A stretch of DNA of 64,000 bases from Ramazzottius varieornatus (taxonomy: Eukaryota > Tardigrada > Eutardigrada > Parachela > Ramazzottiidae). A program made the position numbers and the translations under genes. This document shows positions 13,401 through 25,400 of the stretch, piece by piece. The notes below the pieces were generated by a model. The model ran no database searches, had not been told where the DNA came from, and saw only the letters and a list, made by a program, of their open reading frames with translations. The stretch is from contig BDGG01000001.1 in the NCBI GenBank assembly GCA_001949185.1, forward strand, positions 2,745,324 to 2,809,323, given 5' to 3'. How positions within the stretch are numbered: the stretch's first letter is position 1; each line of letters opens with the position of its first letter.

Positions 13401-16400
13401 GATCAATGGGTACTTTGAGATGCCATGGGAGACCTTGGATCTGACTGCCATTAACCAAGAACTTGCAGACCTGCAAGCCCGTTGCAAGAAATTGCCGAAA
13501 GGCATGAAGGACTGGCAGGCCTACGCGGACATGAAGAAGAAGATTGACGACTTCACTGAGTGTGTCCCCGTACTGGAAGCGATGACGAACAAGGCCATGA
13601 AAGACCGACATTGGGTTCGCATATCCGACCTGACGCAGTATCACTTCGATATGGAGATGGATGGTAAGAACCTGCTACTGAAGGATATCATGAAGGCTCC
13701 CATTCTGAAATTCAAGGATGAAATCGAGGTAAGTTATTCATTCGGAGTTCTATCGGTTAACATAGACTAGCCTAGTTTTCTTGGTAGGATATCTGTATTT
13801 CTGCCAACAAAGAAAACGATATCGAAGCTAAGCTCAAGGGCGTGATGGATACTTGGACCGCCGTCACGATCAAGTTTGGAGCGTACAAGGGCAAAGCGGA
13901 TGCTCTGGTCAAGGGTTCGGACACGATGGAAATCATCGGTCTGTGCGAAGACAGTCTGATGATCCTCAGCTCTCTACTAAGTAACAGGTAAGCTACCGCC
14001 GCAATTAGTTCAGTTTGTTTAGCTAAAGGTATCAGGCTGGGAATATGGTCGAATGAAAAATTTCGTTGCATTTGGAACGAGTACTTCCGGTTCGAGGTTG
14101 GTATCAGGTCTAGAGCGTATTTTGATCTAAGTTACTTAATCTGGCCGTGGTGTCCGAGTGGTTAAGGAGTCTGACTCGAAATCAGATGGGTTCTCCCGCA
14201 TAGGTTCGAATCCTATCCACGGCGTACTTTTTGCTTTTTCTTACAGTCATCACAGTATATTATACATATGTATCGCATCACGTGACATTACACACCGCAT
14301 TACAGATACAATGCCCCATTCAAGAAAGACATTCAAGCTTGGGTTCAGAAGCTGTCTACCACTTCCGAAATCATGGAAACTTGGTTGAGTGTCCAGAATC
14401 TCTGGGTATACTTGGAAGCTGTCTTTGTCGGTGGTGACATCGCCAAACAGTTGCCCAAAGAAGCCAAGAGATTCCAGGGCATTGACAAACAATGGCAAAA
14501 GATTATGGTGCGCGCCAAAGAGAACCCCAATGTGATTCAGTGCTGTGTCGGCGACGAGATCATGCAGGAAACTCTGCCGCAACTGGTCGAACAACTCGAG
14601 CTGTGCCAGAAATCCCTCACAGGGTAATTTTGTAGTTATTTTAGGCATTCTCGGGATTGAAGGAATTATTGGGGTTTTTTTGTCAGGTACTTGGAAGCAA
14701 AGCGTCTGGTCTTTCCGCGCTTCTTCTTCGTCTCCGATCCTGTCCTGCTAGAAATTCTCGGTCAAGCCAGCGATTCGCATACGATTCAGCCTTACTTGCT
14801 AAGTTGTTTCGATAACATCAACGATGTCATTTTCCACGAAAGAGAGTACGACCGAATCACTTCGGTCATTTCTCGAGAACACGAGAAAGTCATGGTAAAT
14901 CTCAGTTTGGGTTCTCTTAGTTAACAATTCTCTTTCGTACTAATGCCCTTACATAACTTGTCGCTTGTGTTATAGCTTGAGGTTGACGTCATCGCGAAGA
15001 ACGGTGTAGAACTATGGTTGGGCGAGCTCCTTCGGGAAGCCCAAAAGTCCCTCCACGGTGTCATCCGCGAAGCAAATCGCGCTATGCAGCTGCCGTCGTT
15101 CGAGCTGATGGGCTTCATGGACAGTTTTGTGGCGCAAGTGTGTTACGCATGTTCCAGAGAGACGCCCTCTAGTGTGACGTCCGGCCGGATAACCGATGAT
15201 TGTCTTTCTTAGGTTGGCCTTCTTGGTATCCAGCTGTACTGGACTAGGTTGGCCGAGATCGCCCTGAAGAACGCTCGATTGGACAAGATGGTCATGAAAC
15301 AAACCAACCAGAACTTCCTTAACATCCTCAACAAGCTCATTGAGCACACCACACACAATTTAACTCCCAACGACCGAGTGAAGTATGAGACGCTGATCAC
15401 GATTCACGTCCACCAGCGCGACATCTTCGACGAACTGGTAAAATCAAACCTCAGTGTGAAAACACTTGGCTGTGAATTCGCGGTACCTCACTTCCAGGTG
15501 CGGAATGATTGCCGATCGCTACAAGACTTTGCCTGGCTGAAGCAAGCTCGCTTTTACTTCAAAGATGACGTGGACCTTTGTGTGGTGTCTATCACAGATG
15601 TGGACTTCGTTTATCAGAACGAGTTTCTGGGATGCACTGATCGTCTCGTAATCACGCCCTTGACTGACAGGTATGATGCTTTATTCGGCCGTATTAGTGG
15701 AGACCCAAGATTCACCATGTGTCCTTTTGTAGGTGTTACATCACTCTTGCCCAGGCTCTTGGTATGCACATGGGTGGCGCTCCAGCTGGTCCTGCCGGTA
15801 CCGGTAAGACTGAAACCACCAAAGACATGGGCAAAGCTCTGGGCAAGTACGTCGTCGTCTTCAACTGCTCCGACCAGATGGACTTCCGCGGCTTGGGCCG
15901 TATCTACAAAGGTCTAGCACAGTCTGGATCGTGGGGTTGCTTCGATGAGTTCAATCGAATCGACCTTCCGGTGCTGTCTGTGGCCGCCCAACAGATCTAC
16001 ATCATCCTCACCGCCAAGAAAGACAAGAGGAAAGAATTCATCTTCTCGGACGGCGACCGCGTCTCGCTGAACCCCGAGTTCGGCATGTAAGTACCCGTAG
16101 TTGAATGTGAGCAATCTATAATCAATACATATCCTCGCATTTTCCATAAGAACAACTGAAAAATAATAATGGAAGCTCGGCAAACAAACTCTGAAGGATC
16201 GTTTCTCCGAGCGGCGCACACTTGTAGCCAGTAACACTGAAAACGTACACCGCTTGCGAAAACGAAATCGGCAGTGTTGTTTTTTGAACTGGCGCACGCT
16301 TCCAGCTAATAAAATCATTAGCATGCGCCACTTGTGATACAGTCTTGTCGAGTTTGTTTGCCGAGCTGCCAGTTTTTGGAAATCGGCCGAAAACCAATCA

Positions 16401-19400
16401 AAGTTTAAAATGTGTTTCAGTTTTTTGACCATGAATCCCGGTTACGCCGGTCGTCAAGAGCTTCCTGAGAACTTGAAGATCCAGTTCCGGACGGTAGCTA
16501 TGATGGTGCCCGATCGGCAGATCATTATGCGTGTCAAGTTGGCCAGTTGTGGTTTCATCGATAACGTTCTATTGGCCCAGAAGTTCTATGTTCTTTATAA
16601 GCTGTGCGAAGAACAACTTAGCAAGCAAGTTCACTACGATTGGGGTCTTCGAAACATTCTGTCAGTACTGCGTACTCTGGGTGCTCAGAAACGACAACGC
16701 GTGAACGACCCCGAACAAGCCATTGTGATGAGAGTCCTACGCGACATGAACTTGTCCAAGCTGGTGGATGAAGACGAACCATTGTTCACAAGTTTGATTA
16801 ACGACTTGTTCCCTGGGTTCAATTTGGACAGTAACACTTATGCCGACTTACAGAAGGCCATTGCCAATCAAGTAAGAAAATGGAAGATACCAGCTAACAA
16901 TTTTCGAACAAATTCGGCAAAAGTGACACACCTGCACACTGGCTTGCAGTTGTACCATGTACCTTTGTATGACAGCCGGGTAGATTTATTCTTTCACGTA
17001 CCTGCATACTAGAACATCAGTATGACTGATTGCTTAGTGTATGCAAGTACATATAAGAGGGGAGGACTTTAATTTCTTCCTTTCATTTCTCCTTTGGTGT
17101 TTTAATTGATGGTTATCGGTTATAGTGCGAGCAATGCAATTTGGTGAACCACCCAACATGGAACCTGAAAGTGGTTCAGCTGTACGAAACTCAGCGAGTC
17201 CGTCACGGTATGATGACGCTGGGACCGTCTGGTGCAGGCAAGACCACATGTATCAACGTTCTCATGAGGTCTATGACAGAGATGGGCGAGCCGCATAGGG
17301 AGATGAGAATGAACCCGAAAGCCATCACGGCACCTCAGATGTTTGGTCGACTTGATGTGGCGACCAACGACTGGACAGACGGTATCTTCTCCACACTTTG
17401 GCGAAGGTCGCTGAAGGCAAAGAAGAACGAGCACATTTGGCTGGTGCTAGACGGACCTATCGATGCTATTTGGATCGAAAACTTGAATTCCGTACTGGAC
17501 GACAACAAGGTAACTAGATATCTTTCACGAAAAGAACAAGACTAAATATCCAGATGATCAAGTCTTTGCAATGAGTTTTGTGGTTCTTTAGATGTTGACA
17601 CTGGCTAATGGTGATCGAATTCCCATGTCTCCGACGGCCAAAATTATATTCGAGCCCGACAACGTGAACAACGCCTCACCCGCAACCGTCTCACGTAACG
17701 GTATGGTCTTTATGAGTTCCTCCGTACTGACGTGGAAGCCTATCATGCAAGCCTGGCTCAAGGTCCAGTTCAAGTCCGATGTCACTCTGTTGATGCATCT
17801 CTTCGAAAAGATCTTCGACGATACTCGGGACTTCATCCAGACAAAGACCACGCCCAAGATCGAGCTCCTTGAATGTAATTTCATCAAGCAGGTAAGCTGT
17901 GATGTTATAGCCATATTGTGAAATTCTGATTGACGGGCTTACCTATGTAGACTTTGGACATCCTCATGGGTCTTGTTCAAATCAGAGGATTGCAGTCGAA
18001 GCTTTCCTATGCTTCTCTATTAAAGACCGAGAATACGCAAGCAGCTCATACCGAGAAGATGGTTCTGCTGGCCATACTCTGGAGCTTCGGTGCGGTACTC
18101 GAACAAGAAGACCGGATGAAACTTCAAGCGTTCATGGCAAGCAAAGGTCCCACGTGGGGACTTCAGTGTGCGAAAGACGACCTTGGCCGGCTCTTCGATC
18201 TCATCGTCGATAAGCAAGGTACCTCGCGAGCTTCATTAAGTTGTCAAAGAACTTCTTGGAAGCTCGGTTGTTCCCGCTGTTTAGGTAACTGGCAGCCGTG
18301 GACGTCGAAGGTGGAAGAGTACATTTACCCGGAGGACGTTATTCCCGACTACCGAAACATCCTCGTGCCCAACGTTGACAACGTCCGAACTAGCTTCATG
18401 ATGGACCTTCTAGCTAAACAAGGGAAGTCTGTACTGTTGATCGGTGAGCAAGGTACAGCCAAGACCGTCATGGTCAACAGCTACATGAAACAGTTCGACC
18501 CGGAAGTTAGGCTTTTCAAGAGCTTGAACTTCTCTTCTGCTACCACACCGCAAATGTTCCAGGTGCGTTCAATACAACCACGTGACTGTAATGGTATTTA
18601 TTACTTTTGGCAGGGTGGCTTCTCTCTATGTGGATTGTGTTTTGTAGCGTACGATAGAGGGATACGTGGACAAACGAGTCGGTACGATCTATGGTCCACC
18701 TGGCCAGAAACAGATGACCGTCTTCATCGACGACATCAGCATGCCGGTCGTCAACGACTGGGGTGATCAGGTTTGTGACTTTCGGCGAACTGTGCCAAAA
18801 ATCTTACATTTTTCGGAGACCATAACGTGTTAATGTGTTAAAAACACATTGGCCGCGTCGCCGTACAAAAATGTTGCAAAATCCTCCTCCAGCGACTTCA
18901 ACATAAAAACCCTAAACAAATACTGTACATGCACTGATTATACATTGGAAGTAAAGCTTTTGATTTAACCGGTATTAGATGTGAATCTCATGCGACACCG
19001 AATTTTTCATCGTCCCTCATGTGATCGTTACTTTTTCGGAAAGGTGACAAACGAGATCGTCCGACAGCTTATCGAGATGAAAGGTTTCTACAGCCTCGAC
19101 AAGCCCGGCGAGTTCTCCACCATCCTCGACCTGCAGTATATCGCTGCCATGAACCATCCGGGTGGGGGTCGTAACGACATTCCACCTCGTCTTAAGCGTC
19201 AGTTCTCCATCTTCAACTGCACCATCCCCACGGACCAGTCTATGGACAAGATTTTTGGTGCCATATCCAGTGGTCACTTCAGCCGGACGCGATACCCCAA
19301 CCTCGACTCTTTCAAGGAGGTTCTCACTTCACTGGTGCCGGCCACCCGGGTACTTTGGCAAGCCACAAAGGGCAAGATGTTACCGACACCAGCCAAGTTT

Positions 19401-22400
19401 CACTACATCTTCAACTTGCGAGATCTCTCTCGCGTCTGGGAAGGTATTTTGAAGATCCAAGCCGAACAGATATCGACGCCGGAAGAACTGGTGGCTTCTT
19501 GGAAATACGAATGCACCCGCGTCATCGCTGACAGGTAAGAAATCCAACAAATGAATTTATACGAAAACAGAGTTTATGAAAAGGACACAAACCTTTTTTG
19601 AACAAAATCTTGGTCAAATATTCAATTTTAATTTTTCTGTGTTTTAGGTTTATCACGGCGGATGATAAAACTTGGTTTGAGAAGAAACTGGTCGATGTGG
19701 CAAGCGAGAAGATCGGCTCCAGGTTCGGCACCTACTTATCGACATTCCAGCCTTACTTCGTCAACTTCCTACGGGACGCACCAGAACCTACCGGGGACGA
19801 GAAGGAAGATGCATCCTTCGACGCACCGAAGATCTACGAGAGAGTAAGTCTGACGTACAGAGTCCTCTTACTGTGTTTAGAACTTCTGTCACCCGGTATG
19901 CTTGGCGTTCTGCAGTTACAAAACTTGGACCAAGCCAGAGAGCGGTTGCACTATTTCATGAGGACTTTCAATGAATCAGTTCGCGGTAGCCGCCTGGACC
20001 TGGTCTTCTTCGAAGACGCCATCATCAACCTTGTTAAGGTGATCGATTTACCCAACTTTTGTTTCTATATTTTACTCTTTCTGGATGAAGTTTTGCCTTT
20101 CGTAGATTTCGCGTATCATCAACACTCCCGGAGGCCACGCCCTGTTGGTGGGAGTTGGTGGATCAGGAAAGCAGTCTTTGACCAAATTAGCTTCCTACAT
20201 TGCCGGTTACAGCGTCTTCCAGATCACATTGACCAGGTAATTTTGTTAGGCTTCTTCGTTCATCCGATATCGCGGACTCTGAATGTCGACCGGGTGTATC
20301 TAAACAGGTCGTACAACTTGTCGAACCTGATGGACGACCTGAAACACCTCTACCGTCTCAGCGGCGGTCCAGCCGGCAAAGGCATCACATTCATTTTCAC
20401 CGATAATGACATCAAAGACGAGAGTTTCCTGGAATACCTCAACAACATCCTCAAAGGTGGTGAAGTCTCCAGTCTTTTCGCTCGTGACGAACTGGACGAA
20501 GTCTGCCAAGAACTGGTCAACACCATGAAGAAAGAGTTTCCTAAACGCCCTCCTACCCAAGAGAACCTTTATGCCTACTTCTCCAGTCGCTGCAAGAAGA
20601 ACCTCCACGTCGTGCTGTGCTTCTCGCCAGTCGGTAACAAGTTCCGCGCCAGGTCGCTCAAGTTCCCCGGGTTGATTTCCGGCTGTACCATCGTGTGGTT
20701 CACCACATGGCCGAGAGACGCCTTGGTCGCCGTCTCCCGCCACTCGCTAGAAAAGTTCCCCATAGAGTGCTCACCCCAAGTCAAGAACCAGTTAATTGAG
20801 TGTCTGGGTTCTGTCCACGATTCGGTCTCAAAGATTTGTGTAGAATACTTCCAGAGGTTCAGAAGAGCCACGCATGTTACCCCGAAAAGCTTTTTATCTT
20901 TCGTCGAAATTTACAAGACCGTGTATAAGAGCAAAGTAGCCATCTACTTCGACCTGGCTGACAGGATGAAAATGGGTTTGGAGAAGCTGATTGAAGCTGG
21001 GGAGTCAGTGGAGAAGCTGAGTAAGGAACTGGTGTTCAAAGAGAGAGAGTTGGCGGTGGCTAGTGCTAGGGCGGAAAAAGTACTGGCGGATGTGTCGGTC
21101 AAGGCGGAAGCCGCTAATGTGGTCAAGACTGCCGTGCAGAAACAGAAAGATAGTTCGCAAGCAATCAAAGACACTATTGAGAAAGAGAAGCTGATCGCCG
21201 AAGAAATGTTGGAGGAAGCCAGACCGCTGTTGGAAAATGCGGAGAACGCATTGAAGACTATCCAGCCGGCAGCTATCGCCACTGTGCGGAAGCTGGCCAA
21301 GCCGCCATTCTTGGTCATGCAGATTATGGACTGTGTGCTGATTCTGTTCCAGAAGAAATTGGACCCGACGGTCTGGGATGCGGAAAAGCAGTTCTTCAAA
21401 CCATCCTGGGGAGAATCTTTGAAGGTGAGAACATTTCCACTACAGTCCAAGCAGTGGTCAAACTTTTGAATCTACACATTCGATATAAATTATCAAGGAG
21501 AAGGCTCCTCTCACCACCGCAATCATTAGGCAACACCACCAAGGGGCTCTTCTCACCACTTGCGTGTAGAGTTTTGACACCATCCACGGATCATCGCACC
21601 ACCACCCAGAATTTTATTTCGGTTGGTGGTGACCGAGACACCAAGAACAGTACTGTAGTAAGCAAATGCTTTTGAAATACGCGGAACTAGTATAATATAT
21701 GAACGATATCTCTCAAGGGGAATACAACAGCGGATGCGGTAACGGAGAACTCATAGAAGTACCACAGTATCCATATAAGATGAATAGGTACAGCTACTCT
21801 ATGACGACAATTTCCGGGACGACCCTGCGATCGGTGTTTGGCTGTTGCTCGGGTGTCCGTTGTGCCAAATATGCCACAGCGTCGTCCGGTTTCATAAAGC
21901 CGAAGTGTTGTTGGTGATAGTGACAAGATACATCACTTTCGCGGTGGTGGTGGTGAACTCAGGATTTTTTGGTTAATCTCACCACAATATCTAATTAAAG
22001 AATAAATTAGAAGTGGTGAGAGGAGCCCATCGGTGGTGTGTCAATTAAGAGCGGTGGTGAGATGAGCCGATCGGTGGTGTCGGTGGTGAGAGGAGCCCCC
22101 ACCAATTATTAATGGCCAACCCCCATTCGAAAGAAAATAGTTTTAAATTTTTCGACTTCCAATCCGCAAATCGGTGCTTCCTGGGCCTCTTCTTTGGGTG
22201 AACAAACTTTGTATGGGTCATATACCCTTCTGTTGTGCGTTCGACACCCCTCCGCAACGCTTCCGCTCGATTTAGTGACCAACCGGTCTAAACTGCCAGT
22301 CCAGGTCCAATCAAGCAAAATACTATCCCCATCAAGCAGTGGTTAGTTAAGACATGCTTTCATAGGCCTGTGAGGGTCAGAAGGCTTTCAAAGTTCCTTG

Positions 22401-25400
22401 AGCGATCAGTGAGGAACTGCAGATTCTAAACTAGACCATACAGTGAGTCCGATCGTCTCAAGGAGAACCATAGAAAAGTCCAAGAGGTGGATAGATCTGC
22501 AGCTGCATTGGAAATTAGTGAAAGAAGTATTAGTGGGAAACTGTCAGTGTTAGTGAACTGTTGACTGAAGAATTTTATAAGTTGTTAGTCTTATTTTTCT
22601 ATCTCTGTGTCTCGGTAGCTCGGTAGTCTCGGTAGCTAGAATCGCGGGAAAGGTTTTTTTACGGAAAATAATGGTCATAGTCATTGGGTCAGTTGTAAGA
22701 CAATGTTGGTTGCAGATGTTGAACGCAAGTGGCTTCCTTCAAAACCTGATGAACTACGATCGCGACTCGATCAACGAAGAAACGGTGGACCTCTTGGCTC
22801 CATACATCAACTACCCCAAGTACAACCGAGCAGAAGCCATGCGTTCCAGCGGGGATGTCGCTGGTCTGTTGCTGTGGACCATCGCCATGTCCGACTTTTA
22901 CTGGATCAACAGGAAGGTCCTTCCTTTGAAAGCAGCCTTGATCATCAAGGAGCGCAAGCTCGGTGAAGCCACGGCGTCCCTCAACGAAGCCCAGAAGAAA
23001 CTTGACGAGAAACAGGCCGAACTGGACGTTGTGCAAGCCATGTACGACAAAGCCATGGGTGAGAAGAAGATCCTTATGGACGATGCCGCCCTCTGTCGTC
23101 GCAAAATGTCGTCCGCCAACACGCTCATTAGCATGCTGGGTGGAGAACGAGTGCGATGGACGGCCCAGAGTAAGGAATACCTGGCTCAGATCGAACGGTT
23201 AGTATATCTGAAAAATGTCTTATAAGTGGAATGTGGTCAATTTGGTCATTCGAATGTTTTATAGGCTTGTCGGCGATGTCCTTATCTGTACTGCTTTCCT
23301 TTCCTACTCGGGTCCATTCAACCAAGAGTATCGCATGAACCTCCGGAAAGTATGGGAACATGACATGGACCAGCGGAAGATGCCGTATACGGACGAACTG
23401 AATGTTACCAGTATGATGATCGACGAAGCAACGGTAAGTATTCCGTCGAATTTCTCACGTGTTACTTCCGCATTTGCATGTGCTGATCTGGGTTAGGTGG
23501 AGTTTTGGGCGCTGCAAGGTTTGCCGAACGACGAGCTGTCCGTTCAGAACGGTATGATTGTGACGCAGTCAGCACGCTTCCCACTCTTGATTGATCCGCA
23601 GCAGCAAGGCAAGAACTGGATTCGTAACCGTGAGAAAGAGAACAGTCTGGTGGTGACCACCTTGAACCACAAGTACTTCCGCCAACATCTGGAAGATTCG
23701 CTATCCTTGGGCAAACCGATGCTGCTAGAGGATATCGAAGAAGAACTCGACCCTGTAATAGACAACGTCCTTGACAAAAATTTCATCAAGTCCGGCACCA
23801 CTCTGAAGGTACCGAGCAAAAATCCAACAAAATCAAGACCGTTAAGTTAGAAACACAGCAAAAACAATAAAGAAAAACAGGGGCCAGATCGTTTTTCCAA
23901 GTGGTGCACGTTATCGGTGATATTGACTGGAAGCGTGCGCCACTTGGGAAAATAATCTAGTCCAGTTAGTCTGCCGAGCTTCCAAATAGCAAGAAGAACA
24001 AAAGAAACAAAATTACAATATTACTGATTTAGGTGAAACTTGGCGACAAGGAAGTTGATGTAATGAGCGGTTTCCGTCTCTACATAACCACAAAGCTCGC
24101 TAACCCCTCCTACTCCCCCGAACTCTCCGCGCGTTGTGCCATCATCGATTTCACCGTCACGGCTAAAGGTCTGGAAGACCAGTTACTGGGTCGCGTAATC
24201 TTGACCGAGAAGAGGGAACTGGAAGCTGAACGAACCAAGCTTATGGAGGACGTCGCGGCCAACAAGAACCAGCAACAGAAACTTGAAGAGAACTTGCTGT
24301 TCAAGTTAACCAGTATTAAGGGTTCGCTGGTGGACGATCCAACACTCATCGACGTGCTGTCAGAAACCAAGACCACTGCGTCGGAAGTGGCGGCCAAACT
24401 GATTGTAGCAGATCAGACCAAGAAGAAGATTAACGCTGCTCGTGAAGAGTACCGCTCTGTGGCGTCTCGTGGAAGTACCCTGTATTTTTTGATCTCGGAA
24501 ATGACTAAAGTCAACTCGATGTACCAAGTTGCGCTGAAACAGTTCTTGGGCTTGTTCGACCAATCCATGGCAAAGTAAGGGATATCTACTCTTGGTCAAA
24601 GCACATAATTCTCTAATCCATTTTTGATGTTTTTCTAGGGCTCAGAAATCTTCCAACGTGGCGACCAGAGTGGCAGCTATCATCGAAACCTTGACATACG
24701 CGACGTTCAAATACACCTGTCGTGGGCTGTACGAGTCTCACAAGTTCCTCTTCACTATCATGTTGGCACTAAAAACGGACATGCAAAGAGGCACCGTGAC
24801 TTACGACGAATTCCAGGTCTTCATCAAAGGTACGAAAACCTCATGGTTCGAAACAACTGAGTCTGAACTTCCGGTGCGCGTATTGACATGGGTGAATTCC
24901 TACAGGTGGCGCCACTGTAGTTCCTGACCCGCAGATGGAGAAGATCCGGCCGAAATGGATCATTGCCATGACCTGGAACAATTTGCAAGCTTTGGCAAAG
25001 TTACCATACTACCGGGACGTTGTGCGCCAGGTACCGTATGAATAGCTCCAACGAAGAAGTGTTCTCTGAACATTGTCTGATGGGAAGCTGTTTAGGTGGC
25101 CGACAATGAGAAACTGTGGCGCACATGGTTCGACAAGGAAGCTCCAGAGCTTGAGCCCTTCCCCAACGAAGTATACAACACCTACGACATTTTCAAGCGC
25201 TTCCTCCTGATTCGCAGCTTGTGTCCTGATCGGACCATCGCCATGGCCCGGAGGTACATCACGAACAGCTTGGGCACCCCGTTCGCCGAGCCAGTCGTAC
25301 TCAACCTTGAAGCTACATGGGGCGAAAGCGAACCGAGAGTACCACTTGTTTGCTTCCTGTCCATGGGCTCCGACCCAACTAACCAGATCGAAGCATTGTC

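Noticed and set aside
15914-16432. 172-codon minus-strand open frame opposite the dynein AAA1 exons
   Set aside because: It is the antisense of strongly conserved dynein coding sequence plus an intron holding a palindromic repeat. It has no domain and the sense frame explains it. Many other minus-strand frames in 7-27 kb are of the same kind.
22109-22318. minus-strand frame beside the compound inverted-repeat element as a transposase remnant
   Set aside because: Seventy codons with no catalytic or DNA-binding motif; it lies outside the inverted repeats.
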